The notes under the pieces are model-generated. The model did not search any database, was not told where the DNA came from, and saw only the letters and a program-made list of their open reading frames with translations. From Symbiodinium kawagutii (lineage: Eukaryota > Sar > Dinophyceae > Suessiales > Symbiodiniaceae): DNA of 64,000 nt. Shown one piece after another: positions 40,820 to 53,289 of the stretch (position 1 is the stretch's first letter; each line of letters opens with the position of its first letter). A program made the position numbers and the translations under genes. The DNA is taken from contig VSDK01022269.1 in the NCBI GenBank assembly GCA_009767595.1, forward strand, positions 66,855-130,854. Reading direction: 5' to 3'.

Positions 40820-41190
40820 ACCCAATCGCCGGCCAATCGCGGTCCAACCGCGGTCCCAGTAATTCCAACCGCGGGACCTTTTTGAACATACCTCCTCCAA
40901 AAACAAACGAAAGAAAAAGGGAAACACAAGAAAACGGAATTGGACAATTGCTCAAGCTGCGGGTGGTTCCAATCGCTGCCCAATCGCGATCCAATCGCGC
41001 TCCAATCGCGGATTGGGTCGTATGTTTTCCCGTTTAGCTGTCAAATGAAACTTTCTATAAGCAAAAAGGAATTGGAGATCCACTGACATAATATCTAACA
41101 TAATATCCATTCTTTGAATTCCAACATGGCCAATCGCCGTCCAATCGCCGGCCAATCGCGATGCAGCATTTTCCAATCGCGCTGCTCTAA
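40820..41190. repeat. Clusters of CCAATCGC-type short repeats
   Basis: Three clusters (about 40826-40878, 40968-41022 and 41129-41185) of degenerate 9-10 bp units such as CCAATCGCGG and CCAATCGCCG, separated by unrelated sequence. They lie within 700 bp of the right end of the element. Confidence 0.75.
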
Positions 41191-42700
41191 TCAAACATCT
41201 TTCTACATAATTTATCATGCGGGTTTCCGGACGACTCCCACATGGATCCATGAGCCCCACCTCGCGTTGGCGTTTGCGTTGGAGAGCAGCCTGAAACGCA
41301 AGGATCAGGAAGCGAACGTGAGGATAGCTATGCCTAATAGGGGTTATTGATGGTTATTGGATACTAATGGTCAGTCTGGCCTGAGGACTAACCATGATTG
41401 TGCATGCTTATGCTGCTTGATATTGGTTAAGTTTAAGTGATTAATTTTGAACGAAATGAGAAGCAGCCGAATCACCATCTCCCGAAATTGGAGGGTGCGA
41501 ACAGCCCAAAGGTTCCAGGTGGCCTGGGAGTGTCCATCAATACACCAGGTTGCGGCATCTAGCTTGCGTACTTTGGTTGATTGCTGATGGTTGATTGTTG
41601 ATGGTTGGCTGATGATGGCTTGTTGTTTGTTGGTTGAAGATGCTTGCCCATCTTCGAAAAATCATCATCCGATGGCTGATGGTACATGGCCTTCAAGGCG
41701 GCTGACAGGTGGCTTCACCTGACCCCAAAAATGTCGCCAGCTCCATGCTTTCTTGCAATTCTGCAGTACCCGGGCATATCCACAAAGGAGTGTGCACCCT
41801 AATTGCTCAGCTTCCCTCCTGGAAAAACATCTGTTTTGGTAGCCTATGACTATAACCCACCTGGAGGCACCCACCAGCACCTCGCGATTTCGGCGGATTT
41901 TTTCCATTTGCTCTTCCATATTCACCTCCGAACCTCGCACAGCATTAGATCTTACTGGCAGAGTCCAGGATACAAATCTTCATCTTGAGACGTTATGTGT
42001 GGACCTTTATGGACATATATGTTTATATGCATATATACATATATATGTATACATATGTATTTATTTATTTAGATATACATGTATATCACACTGTTACACA
42101 CCAAAAGAAAAAGATTACACTGCTTCGAAGGGGTTTTCCAACCTATCTGCCATTGCGCCATGACGGATCACGACCTTTAGTTTCAAATTAACAGTTGCTT
42201 TGTGAACTCCCATACCTTACTACTTATACAAATTCAAGAAGCGATCCAAACTTTATACGACTTGTAAGCTGAGTAAGTATAGTCGAGTCAAAGGAAGTTT
42301 GGAAGTCAAACGTTCGATTCATGGAAAGTTGAAACAATCAGTGAGCCAGTCAGATCAAAGAGAAAATCAAAGATATGTGTGTGTGTGTGCGTGACCGATA
42401 CTAAGTGCGCAAAAAATTGTGTTTTATAATGTTTTGTGCTCCCAAAGGCTCGAGAAGTTAGGCTCGTCAAGCGGGCAGGCGCGGAGCGCAGTTAGGAAAG
42501 GGCATTTGCAGGTCGAAATCGGAAAAAACCGACATGCCCAAAAGACATTTGGAAGATGAGATTTGAAAAATTGCACAGCGCTGGCGCGAAACATGGATTT
42601 GCAAGTCAAAGTCATAATTTCCAATTTGCTTCTTAGTCTGGGGCTGTTCCCTGAAACTGTTCCCTGAAATGCAGCTGGTTCATTATTGACAAAGGGTTCC
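41190..42700. other. Host DNA without a supported gene
   Basis: Contains a GATGGTTG-rich low-complexity stretch (41570-41640) and a TATACATA-rich stretch (42010-42085). No convincing coding region. Confidence 0.35.
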
Positions 42701-42715
42701 ATGTGCTCTGCACAA

Positions 42716-43020
42716 GAACTGGGTACCCCTAAATTATCAAGGCTTCCATGGTTAATTATCAACAAAGAACTGGAACCCTTAATAATATTGAGGGTACCCC
42801 CAGTTATCATTCACAAATTACTAATCAGGTAATAACTGGGTTTACCCCAAACTGGGCCTATTGGATTATTAAGGGTACCCCCAGTTATTACTAAGCAGCT
42901 AATCTTGCTGGGCCTGCAATCATCGATGATAACTGGGGGTACCCCGCCATGAGACCGGCCTGGCGGCTCGCCAAGTTTCTGCCGCTCACCTCGGTCGCCG
43001 ACGCCAAGGGTACCCCGCAC
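42716..43020. repeat. Cluster of GGGTACCCC / CCCAGTTAT repeats in both orientations
   Basis: GGGTACCCCTAAATTATC, GGGTACCCCCAGTTATCA, GGGTACCCCCAGTTATTA and the inverse GATAACTGGGGGTACCCC occur within 300 bp, so the block can fold back on itself. Related to the dispersed GGTACC family elsewhere in the flanks. Confidence 0.65.
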
Positions 43021-43029
43021 CGTTACTAG

Positions 43030-45730
43030 AACCACTACTGGTTCTGATTCCTCCAAAGCTATGACATACTATGACCACGGCTCCATAGCTATAACCACTA
43101 GCTCCACTACTGGTTTTCGAGAGTCCAAGAGAATGGTTGCCGTTTGAAAATTGGTCGTAGCTAATGACCTCTTGGACTCTCGAAAATGGAAGAAAGATGT
43201 TTTAAAACAAGTGCTTAGAGTGTGATCCGTCCACAAGCTAGCCTCGGCCAAACTCTTGGAGATGACTGACAGGACCATAGCTGTGGGAGTCGCTATGTTG
43301 CTGTCATGACATGGCTGTAGATTCCGTGCATCAAAGGAACAGACTCTGCCAGAATGAGCTTTATTGTGTGTGGGTATGTTCCCTCGGTGTTCCCAAACTT
43401 CGACGAGAAATCGGCTTTCTGGGTCTGCCTGATACTTGTCACTGTGTCCGAGCTACTTACACCTAGCTGTTCTGCCCCAGGTCCCCCTTGTTGCAGCCGC
43501 TCCACCCTGAATCTGGACGTCATCTGGCGAGATTTTTGTTGGGTGTGCATGTCATAGGCCAACACCAACTGCTTAGGTGGCTTTGTAGCTTAGGTGCTTC
43601 ACCAAAATGATCACCTTGGAGGATGAAGGGTGCTTGCTACTAGACTTCCCTCTTACAGCGGGGTAGGAAGTGGCTTGGAATATCACCAGCCGAGATGGTG
43701 ATCACGAGTTGCCCACGGCTGGCGATGTCCTTAATGGTGCAACGTACAGCTTTAGGTACAAAGATCACAGCATTCAATGGGATACAGGGTTTTGACCGGC
43801 AAAGCAATTTATGGTAATGTGCAATCTCCACCAAAATGGACAATAGATATATATATATATATAAATATGCAAGAGAAAGAAAACAACGATGTACCGCAAC
43901 CATTGGAGATGCTTTATCAATATGATCATCACTAATCGATGCTACTACAATCATTATTGTCCACCAATCTTTGCCAATGTTAAATGTTCCTTATCGTTGC
44001 TCTTACACTTCATTATCGTTCTCATTCTCACCATCTACAGAATTCTTGTCAGTATAGATCATTTTTAATCTTATCATTCCAATGATTATATTGATTCTTG
44101 TCATTCCCATTAGTATATCAATACTCCCTGTATATAGATATAGATCTTCCGCACGTTCTCAGCAAGCCATGCGTTCCAGCGAGTCACTTCGGCGAGCGAG
44201 CGCCAACTGCCGATTCCTCTCCACTGTGGCCTCTGAGGCCAAGCCACCAGTGATTAACGATCAACTACTAGTGACTGACCATGAATCAGCCATCACTTAA
44301 CCATTAATTACCCTTTGCACATGAATTAACAATACGCAGCCATTACTTTATCATTACTTCACCACTGTTTAACCATGGATTCACCACTATATATTGGTGG
44401 ATAAATGGGATAAACCAAGAGTCATCATGCTTATTGCTGACATGGTCACGATTTCCATCTATGCCAAGCCTCAGTACCCAACAGGCTGTCAAACACCCAA
44501 GTTGAGAAACACCACTCTTGGGGTAACCATAGCCGCACATCATTGTTGACCATGTGCCGCATTAATAGCAGCTACTGATATGGTTGATGGTTGGGCGCAT
44601 TATGGAAAACATGTCGACTTTGCGATGTGTTGAGAGAGCATGCGATGATCTCCCAACAGAGCCGCCTTTTGTTCAGCAGTGAGATCTTTCTGCCTTTGCG
44701 GCGGCTCAAAGCTGAAGACAAGCCAACCCTGGTGAAAACTCTCGAGCCTAGCCGTACTCATGGATGAACATAATCTCTCTTGGACTGTGGGAAAAACCTA
44801 TTCATTTCTCAAGGTATGAGCGCAAAGAAAGCTCCGAATTCCATGGACCTGGTTCCATCGCCTTCCAACGGTTGCGAGCCAATCCTTCCACACCACACGG
44901 ACAGCAGAGCCCATGCGCCTGTTGGGCTCCGTGTTCTCATCGCGCTTGAGGCGCTTGCTAGGCAAACCACCTCCCCCAACCTGCACCCAGAGCTAGGGCC
45001 CAGCACAACTGCATAAATCACTGATAGGATGCAAGGCAATGTAAAACCAGAAGTGCCCCGCAAGAAGCCAACGCACATCCAAGCCATACAAAGTGCAGTC
45101 TCATCTAGAAATAACGCGAGAAGTCAAATTTGGTTGGCAGAAGTGACCTTGTCGGGGTAAATCAGCAGTGCAATGCAGTTCGCTCACCAGGTTTGTTGAT
45201 TCTTTGACAAGGTCGTAGTGACTGGTTGAGGATGTTGCTCAAATAGTTTCTCACATGAATGTGCTATCTCTTTACTCAAAGACTATGTTTCCTATGACAA
45301 GACAGCTGCAGTACAACCAACGACTAAACCTTCGAATAGAAAACCTGGCAGAACGGAAACACCGCAGCGCCCAAACTGCATTTCTGATCAAAGAGAAGAC
45401 TGGAACCACGGCATGCCCAGGCTGTCCACCCATGGTGCCCATAACCAAATTCCCTCGCGCCTGCCCACCCGCAGCCATGGCGTGGGCCCCCAGCTACAGC
45501 TATAGCCATGAAGTCAGGACGAGGCAGAAGACATCGGGTGTTTTGGGCCCCAGGTGTAGTCAGCTTCAATGACGGTCACAATGAGAAGGACGAGAACCAG
45601 AGAGGACAAGGACACAGGTCTTCGAACGAGCCTTCAACTTCCGGACTGCGCTATGATTGCACACAAAAACCAAAACTTAACGGAACTATAGTTGGTGATT
45701 TCCTCAAAGAGCGCGAATCTTTCCCAACAA
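43030..45730. other. Host DNA without a supported gene
   Basis: A few protein-like short frames (for example plus 43354-43460 and minus 44809-45087) but no recognisable family. A 43090-43190 stretch holds an inverted pair around GAGAGTCCAAGAG / CTCTTGGACTCTC. Confidence 0.35.
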
Positions 45731-45735
45731 CTTTT

Positions 45736-45957
45736 TCACGTCGCTGCAGTCCGGACGCACTCCTTGAGAGCCCCAAGGCCCACCACAAATGCCACAGAAC
45801 TGGCCAGGAAACACAGCAGGGAGTAGCTGCCATGGTGCAGAACCACCTCGGGTTGACCAAGCAACTCGCCAACTGTTATCTGCGATGTGGTTCTCTTGTG
45901 CCAATGCCAACCATGGCATTGCAATCCGACATGTACATTTCTGTCGAGCCAAGTCAC
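45736..45957 (-). other. Putative exon of a multi-pass transporter
   Basis: The minus-strand frame reads HHGSYSLLCFLASSVAFVVGLGALKE, a transmembrane-type segment in a GC-rich island, collinear with other transporter-like exons on the same strand further upstream. Confidence 0.35.
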
Positions 45958-46658
45958 AATTGGTGGCTAAAAGCTTGAAAGTGCTCACTTGATAATTGCC
46001 AGCTTCAAAATGGTTTCATTGGTTTTATATCCTCGACGTGGGAAAAAGGGTTGACCGTCTGGATCATCGGGCACCCATTTGTAGTGACCTATACGTCAGG
46101 TTTGCAAGTACCTACTGGCTGGAAATACACCCTCGAATCATCGGGGAAGGATACAAATAGTGCTTGGGAATGCTTGTGGTGACGTAAGTGGTTTGACAGT
46201 GGGAAGACATGTAAGATCCTCAGTTCTGAAGATCTGTGGGTGATGGCAACGTCTGGGTATACTCTTAATCTTGATTGGATCTAAGATGTAATGGAACAAC
46301 AGCTTTTACATGCTTTTACTACATCTATACAGTCCTCCAAAAAGCGCACAGCAACCAGGCGTTGGCCAGATCAACATGAAGCACCCTCATATTGACTCAT
46401 ACCAGCGGGCTGTTTGGAACTGTCACATGATTGGCATCCTTGAATCCACGATGACTACCTTTGGAACCAGGTTTCCTGCAGAGTTCACCCTGGTACACAC
46501 AAAACCGATGTCTACAAAAAACGAGCGGTTTGTTCCGTTCAACAGTCCCTTAGTAATTTGTTCCGTTCAACAGTCCCTTGCAGTCACAGCTAGTGAAAAA
46601 CATCTCAACAACTTCCATCGACCCTCCATCCATCCGCTAGCGCCCCGGGGTGCTGCTA

Positions 46659-46793
46659 AGGAGCCGTGGACACGACCGGCCCCAAGGCCAGGCCGGAAGC
46701 CACCGCCAGCTCGCTGGCGGTCACCGCTTGACCGTAACCCAACTGCTGGGCACTGGCCAGCGACGCCATCAGCGACATGGAGGGCGCATCCAC
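46659..46793 (-). other. Putative exon of a major-facilitator-type transporter
   Basis: Preceded on the minus strand by an acceptor-like CCCTCAG|G, the 45-codon frame reads MASLASAQQLGYGQAVTA then SELAVASGLALGPVV. The Gly-Ala spacing and final ALGPV are typical of an MFS transmembrane helix. The other minus-strand frame across the same bases is longer but less protein-like. Confidence 0.4.
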
Positions 46794-47209
46794 CTGAGGG
46801 CAACGGGCGGAAGCCCAGAACCTCCATGCTGAGGAGTCTCAGGGAACATGGCTGGCTGGAAAATCACCTAAAATCACCTGGTAAACTAACATCACAATCA
46901 TGGCCGGCTGGAAAATCACCATCTGTTAGGGGAAACCCTGGAAAAGCAGCTGTGAATGGTCCTGAATGGTGGATTCTCTATTGCCATGTTAGTTTACCCG
47001 AGGGTAATCTGCTGAAGTGGCATTGGCAAAATTGGCACCTCCCCAAATCTGCTGGTGCGGATTGAAAGTTGGGGTGGCTGGGAAGTATGACCTGCCTTGC
47101 CAGTCAAACAGGCGATTAGAAGAGAGTCAGCACTACATGACAACGTTCCATTCTGATTTGTAAATTGCCATGTGCTGACTATGTTTCAGAAAACCTGCCC
47201 CAGGAAAAA

Positions 47210-47338
47210 ATGAATGCGTTTTTGTGTTTCTGGCTACTTCGCTTCCTACTTCTGGAGGGGACCTACAATGCAGTCGGCTTCACCAGCAGTGCCTGGATCG
47301 AGACCGAAGTCATGGAGATAGCAGAAAACAATGTATGA
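47210..47338 (+). other. Short plus-strand frame with transporter-like residues
   Basis: A 42-codon frame containing FWLLRFLLLEGTYNAVGFTS. It is hydrophobic and resembles an MFS helix, but it lies on the strand opposite the other transporter-like exons, so this may be chance. Confidence 0.15.
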
Positions 47339-47674
47339 ATACGCTGTTGAAAATGTCAGTTGTGCAAAACGAGACCTTTCAAACAAAAGCATGACTCATA
47401 TGCGCACCAAAAAATGCACCACAAGGACAAGCAAATCGCCGCGCAACCACCCCAAGAATGGGAATGCAAATAGACAAAATGGAACTGCTGGTCCCTGGAT
47501 GTTTGAGTGCCTGCAAGGCTGGGGAATTTCCCGAAGATATGGCGTCGAAGGTCGCTCGCGTCCAATGTGAAGCCAGTTTTCGGTTTTGTCTTCCAGTCAC
47601 AGGAAAGTATCAAACCCAACCGAAAATGCAACGCTGTGCAGCTGTCTTTTCTTAACATAGTTTTCCATCGGCCA

Positions 47675-47917
47675 TCATTTCCGTAATTCCAGAAGTGACA
47701 GGATCTTACGTTTCCAGTAATAAAGCCATGCGAAATGATCAGTCCGAGGCGCCATTCCGTTGGCCACACAGCTCAGTATGAGCATCAGCACAATGATCGC
47801 TGGTGGCGGTGTGGTCCACCCAGCGCACAAGGCTGCAACCAGAAGAACAAGCACAGCGTAGATCAAGGGTGTTCCTTCGCTGGTTGGCGGTCTATCTGAT
47901 GCCACTTGAGGTTTCAA
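47675..47917 (-). other. Putative exon with two membrane segments
   Basis: LIYAVLVLLVAALCAGW and IIVLMLILSCVANGMA are two transmembrane-type stretches separated by a TTPPPA turn, in a minus-strand frame. The pattern suits a transporter helix pair. Confidence 0.4.
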
Positions 47918-48229
47918 TCATGGGGGGCAGGATTTTGCGCATCTGAAAAAGGAGCGGGAGTCAAAACCTATGCGCTGATGATGGGTCTTGCATTTCACAG
48001 TCCTTTGGAAACAACAAGTCGTAGAATGCCTCCTTCCGTCCTTCCCATTCTCCCCAAGACTTGATTTAGGTGGTCTCTTGTGAGTTGAGCCCTGCTTACT
48101 TGGCACGGATTCCGGGACGGATTGCAATGGCCCAACGAAAGATAGCCAGGCTTTGGAATGAAGGCAAGATCTTGCTTGACACCTGTAGATCACACAATCT
48201 GGATACAGGTTCAAAATCATCATCATATC

Positions 48230-48230
48230 G

Positions 48231-48271
<41 letters not shown>

Positions 48272-48357
48272 CCCGAACAAACCCGAACAAAGCGAACAAA
48301 CCAACAAACAAATAAACGAGCAAACAAACAAGTAAACAATCAAACAAACAAAACCAA
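48230..48357. repeat. (AAC)n followed by (CAAA)n microsatellites
   Basis: AAC array at about 48230-48273, then ACAAACAAAT-type repeats to about 48357. Confidence 0.9.
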
Positions 48358-48546
48358 ATGTTTGACTCATGTTGTCTACAACTAACAATCAACCAACAAA
48401 CTTCGACAAAAATTCAGCCCAACAATGCCAAACTGTCCGAGAATTCTCATGCTAAATCGGCCTGGTAGCTCCCCAACTCCAACCCTCAGGTGGTCCCCCG
48501 GTAGTCCCTAGCTCCCTAGGCCCCCTAGCCCCCTGGTAGCCCCCTG

Positions 48547-48712
48547 GTGTCCTGCCAACACTGCGCTGCGGCGCTGCGGTTCGCCGCCGTAACGCCCCGC
48601 CCACTGCGAGGCCAACGACTGACCGATGGCAGATGGCACTGCGGCCAGACCGATGCTGCTGCTGGAGAAGCCCTGGAAGCAGCAGCCAGCGAAGGATTGA
48701 GAGAGGGACGTA
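48547..48712 (-). other. Possible exon in a GC-rich island
   Basis: One minus-strand frame reads SSSIGLAAVPSAIGQSLASQ with protein-like composition; the other two frames are Arg-rich. The island lies between microsatellites. Confidence 0.2.
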
Positions 48713-48794
48713 TACCAAAATGTGTATGTACATAATGTATCTGTGTGTGTGTATGTACAGTGCGTAGATTTAAATGTATAGAATTACATGTCTG

Positions 48795-48840
48795 TATATA
48801 TATATATTATATATATATATATATATCATATGTGTGTGTG
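48795..48840. repeat. (AT)n microsatellite
   Basis: TATATATAT arrays with a CATATGTGTG edge. Confidence 0.85.
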
Positions 48841-48894
48841 TAAATGTACGTCTGGAGACATAGATATATGTACGTATGTATATGTATGTATATT

Positions 48895-49395
48895 CATTTA
48901 TTTATTTTTGTATTTGTTTATCTATTTATTCATCTATTTATTTCTTCATGCATTCATTCATTCATTCATTTATTCATTTATTTTTTCATTTATTTATATA
49001 TGTACATAATGTATCGTTCCTATGTGTTTGCATGAATTTCTGTATGTATGTATGTATGTATGTATGTATGTATGTATGTATGTATGTATGTTTGTATGTA
49101 TGTGTGTATGTATGTATGTATGTATGTATGTATGTATGTATGTATGTATGTATGTATGTATGTATGTATGTATGTATGTTTGTATGTATGTATGTATGTA
49201 TGCATGCATGCATGCATGCATGCATGCATGCATGCATGCATGCATGCATGGATGCATCTATGTATGCATGGATGGATGTATGTATGTATGTATGCATGGA
49301 CGGATGTATGTATGCATGCATGCATGCATGGATGTATGCCTGCATGTATGTATGTATGTATGTATGTATGTATGTATGTATGTATGTATGTATGC
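48895..49395. repeat. Large (ATTT)n / (GTAT)n / (GCAT)n compound microsatellite
   Basis: ATTTATTCATTC-type units give way to a long GTAT array at about 49039, then GCAT (about 49200-49250), GGAT variants, and GTAT again to about 49395. All long frames across it (Met-Tyr-Val-Cys, His-Thr-Tyr-Ile) are artefacts. Confidence 0.95.
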
Positions 49396-49720
49396 AAAAA
49401 GTATGTGTCTACCTGTGTGATTATGTATGTGGGCGCTGTTTTATGATGCTTTACATGTATGACGATATTCACTTTACTTAGGTATGCATGCATACACCCA
49501 GAGACAAGGAGAATCTTGCGGCCAATTTCCAATGTTTTCCTTGGAATTTGGGCCTGCAGTAGCACTACCTCAAACACGGCACCATTGGTTTCTTTGTTCT
49601 CCGGTTGCTGGACTGTCAGTTTGTCGATTGCGGGTTGCAGATCCCAAGGATGCGTTTTTCGACCTTTGGGGGGGGGTCGTACTTTATTAACCAAAATCCT
49701 TGTCAAAAAAGATGTGGACA

Positions 49721-49721
<1 letters not shown>

Positions 49722-49751
<30 letters not shown>

Positions 49752-49797
49752 TATATTTATATTTATATTTATATTTATATTTATATATATATATATC
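49722..49797. repeat. (TA)n / (TATATT)n microsatellite
   Basis: TATATATATG followed by ATTTATATTTAT units. Confidence 0.9.
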
Positions 49798-49929
49798 GAT
49801 GGAGGCCTCTCAACTCTCGCAGGGTTGCCGGGTGGGGGCCCCTTCGCCCCTTGTCACCTGTCGATGAAGCTCCGTGGCCCCTGCCGTCAGGAAGGCATTG
49901 GAACAGCCGAAGCTGGAAACCTGCGCTGA

Positions 49930-50760
49930 GGCTGCTGAGGCTTGAGGTCCTATTGTCTTTTGTTGGTTGTCGGTTGCTGTTGGTTATCCATAACCATTGA
50001 CCACTATTGGCTATTGTTGGTTGGCTAATGGAAATTGGTTATTGTTATAATGGTTGATCATGATAATGATTGATTGAGGTTACTGGTTATTGGTTTCCGG
50101 TTTTTGGTTGCTGTGGGTTCTCCATAACCATTATTGGCTGTTGTTTGTTGGTCATTGACCATTTACCCTGGATTCATAAACCATGAGATGAATAGCAGCT
50201 GATAATGATTGGTTAATGATGGCTCATGATGGCTAATGATGGTGGGCGCTTTCGGACAATCCTGTCTCATGCAACTCCCCCGCGTCTTGCAGAGCGCTGC
50301 AAATGGTGCGCTAACTACATAGGGATGACAGCAAAACACAACACCGCAACAAAATGGCCAATGATGGTTATATACTGGTAGTGGTTAACCCATGACCAAT
50401 AAATGCCAGTGGTTTATCAAGAGGAAGGGGTGCAGTAACATTTTGATGGGAAACCAGTGGCGAAGTTGGGGGATACTGCCCTACTAATCAATCAATCCAG
50501 GTTTGGTATTATTGGTTATTCGTTGTTGGATATTGGCTATTGGTTATTGATTCTGATTCTTGCATATTCATCGATCGCCAAGCTGATTGTTGGATATCCA
50601 TTGCTCCGTAACCGCAATGATTCACCCACCATCTGTACAGAGTGGTCAGCATCTCTTGGTACGCTGCTAACCCTATCCCGAATTCAGCGGAATGGAAGAA
50701 CGTATTTCACAATTGCTGGGCCTGAAAGGATAGACGGCAGGAAACCTTCTTTTTAAGCCA
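49930..50760. other. Host DNA with GGTTATTGGTT-rich low complexity, no supported gene
   Basis: Repeated TTGGTTATTG and ATGGTTGATG words give a diffuse low-complexity texture at about 49980-50240 and 50505-50550. No coding region seen. Confidence 0.5.
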
Positions 50761-50813
50761 TCATCAGGGGCTGCAAATGTCCATAACAAAAGGCACCACG
50801 GCACCAACCTGGT

Positions 50814-50867
<54 letters not shown>

Positions 50868-50963
50868 ACAACAACAACAACAACGACAACAACGACAACA
50901 ACGACAACAACGACAACAACGACAACAACAACAACGACAACGACAACGACAACAACGACAACA
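50814..50963. repeat. (AAC)n with regular GAC interruptions
   Basis: An AAC array in which GAC interrupts at increasingly regular intervals (AACGACAAC), suggesting expansion of a higher-order unit. Confidence 0.95.
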
Positions 50964-50994
50964 AGGTGAAGAAAGCGTCTTCCAAGAGAACAAG

Positions 50995-51145
50995 AAGCGC
51001 AACAACAAGAGCCACGTCTCACCCACCAGCGACTCCAAGTAGCCAGCTCCAGCGCCAGCATCACCGCAGGTGCCCCGGCAGCCAGGTACACAGCGAAGGC
51101 TTTGCGCAGCCACTTTTCCGACGCGCTCGGCTCCAGCTTGGTCAC
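50995..51145 (-). other. Putative transporter exon
   Basis: The minus-strand frame contains WLRKAFAVYLAAGAPAVMLA then LELATWSRWWV: a charged lead-in and one transmembrane-type helix. It runs into the AAC repeat at its 3' side, so the real exon must end before about 50990. Confidence 0.35.
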
Positions 51146-51350
51146 CAGGGGATCGCAGATCTTCTCACTGCTGACCTGTCTCTACGCGCAACGTGCAGCG
51201 GCAAAACGGGGAGGATGGTAGAGCACACTGAAATGTCGTGGATTCTACTGATTCAAAATGTGGATTAAAATGTTTAAAACATTCACATCGACTGAATTCG
51301 AAGAATCCACAGCGTCCTCAAGTCAGAATGAAACACATCCAAGCCTTTCA

Positions 51351-51610
51351 TTAGTCATCATTAGCTCTTGATATCTGGACTTTCGTCCTTGGAAGGGAAT
51401 AAATCAAAAACACTGGGCCCGCTGCGGCCACATCTCCACTGGCCTTCTCAGGAACCCACTGTAAAAGCCAGAGAATCAGCAGCAGTAGGAGAACAGGATG
51501 CACCAAAGCCCAAAAGGACGGCATGGGCAGCGCATGCTGCTTTGCCAAGTCAAAGATGATGCCCACCAGGGGTGGGCCGACTACATTGCCCAACATGCCT
51601 TGCGGCAGGC
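51351..51610 (-). other. Putative exon of a major-facilitator-type transporter
   Basis: The frame reads GMLGNVVGPPLVGIIFDLAK, a short loop, then HPVLLLLLILWLLQWVPEKA. The GxxxGPPLxGxxxD pattern followed by a strongly hydrophobic helix resembles late helices of MFS proteins. Confidence 0.45.
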
Positions 51611-51715
51611 ATTTCTGAACTTGTGAAAAGGATTTGTTTCCAGAAAGATTTCTCTAAAATCCCCGCAGATACTTCAGTTTCGGCCAACCTCTTCAGGGAG
51701 TTATATCGAGTTGTC

Positions 51716-52219
51716 TCATTCTTGTGGAAGTAGGATGGCTATTGCAAGGCCCCAACCGCTTTGGGTATCAAGAACATGCAGCCCTGGCCACCCACCGGGA
51801 GCCAAGCAGCCCAGGCCCAGGGCTGAACCCAGAAATGCTGAACGCAGGGGCTCCTGTGTCACCCGCATGGCTAGCAGGGAAACGGACCATGGACAGGTTG
51901 AACTTTCGAAGATTTTGAAGCTTTCACTGAATCTCTTCCCTGGGAACCGTCGACATTGGATGTACACATGGCTGGCATCATGGACTCCAACAGCCCCATT
52001 GAGGCTCTACAAAGCACGCAGACCCCAAAGGCAGAAGCTTCGATGTTGGCTAGGACGGGCACCGTTGGTGGCGCACACCACTCCTGGTAGTGCTCCATTA
52101 TGAGAGCCATCGACGCATTGAAGTTTGCCTGTCCAAGTGGAACTTGCGCTAACAATGCGCTCAACTCCCATTGCCCTCCCAAACGGCCGAATGTCCGAAT
52201 GTCCTAAGGAAAAAATCAT
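51716..52219 (-). other. Exon-like frames in a GC-rich stretch, uncertain
   Basis: Minus-strand frames at 51716-51967 and 51871-52182 have protein-like composition (ASMALIMEHYQEWCAPPTVP) but no recognisable motif. Confidence 0.2.
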
Positions 52220-52828
52220 ATTGGGTTTTCCCTAAAGACCAATCATATTGGGTGAGTCTAAGATTGGAAAATGCAACGAGAACTGGTTGGGCATTTCAAG
52301 TTGCACACGGAACGAGTCATCAGATGCAGAGCACTGCCCCGCACCTTTGGCAGCGAATTTCCCGTTGGAGAGAAATTCAGCGGTATGGATTGGTGTGGGG
52401 TGTGTGGTATGAATTGGTGTGTGTGTGGGGGGAGGGGGCGTATTTTCGCATACACATGTCAATTGTATTACATGCATAATTACATAATGCACATAGTGAA
52501 TGTATGCATGATACATAGGTAGACAGACACACAGATAGATGGAGACAGAGATAATCGATTAGGTCAGATTAGATTAGATTAGATCAGATTGGTTTCGATT
52601 GCATTTGATTCGATTCGCTTGAGATTTGACTAGATTAAACAAGATCAGATCATAGGGACAGAATGATAAATACGTAGATACAGATAAATACATGCATGCA
52701 TAGATAGATTGACAGACAAATAGGTAGACACACAGATAGACACATAGATAATCGATTAGATTCGATTCGACTGGACTAAGACAAGCTACGATTAGATTCG
52801 ATTAGACACTTCGATAAAGAGTTAGAAA

Positions 52829-52837
52829 CATGGATAC

Positions 52838-52888
<51 letters not shown>

Positions 52889-52905
52889 GATAGATAGATA
52901 GATAC

Positions 52906-52960
<55 letters not shown>

Positions 52961-52961
52961 C

Positions 52962-53006
<45 letters not shown>
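52829..53006. repeat. (GATA)n microsatellite
   Basis: Nearly uninterrupted GATA with occasional AATA/CATA. The preceding 52520-52820 has degenerate GATTAGATT and AGACAGAT repeats. Confidence 0.95.
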
Positions 53007-53054
53007 CAAATAAACAAATAGAAATCGACATTTGATACATTCATCTTCCAATAA

Positions 53055-53192
53055 AAACATCTTGGGAAATGCCTCACAGCTACCCCCGCGCACCGACAAG
53101 GCAGCTCCCAGCACCAGGCGCGCAAGCAGCTGCACGAAGAAGGTGCCAGACATGGCGCCCAGCACCAGGCCCAACAGAGCCGCCTTCGCCAA
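53055..53192 (-). other. Putative exon of a major-facilitator-type transporter
   Basis: [20 protein letters not shown] then [17 protein letters not shown]. The ARLVLGA element matches the helix 4 pattern of MFS proteins, and a donor-like GGG|GTAGCT follows. Confidence 0.45.
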
Positions 53193-53289
53193 GGACCGGC
53201 GATGGTGGCGGCGATGCCAAGGGCAACCAGGGTGGTGCTGAAGCTGCTGATGATTGGGTCTATGATGTTGAAGGTGCTGATGATTGAGT

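Noticed and set aside
48876..49721. Long open frames on both strands (for example 233 and 201 codons)
   Set aside because: They translate GTAT/GCAT tetranucleotide repeats into Met-Tyr-Val-Cys or His-Thr-Tyr-Ile periodicities and have no protein-like sequence.
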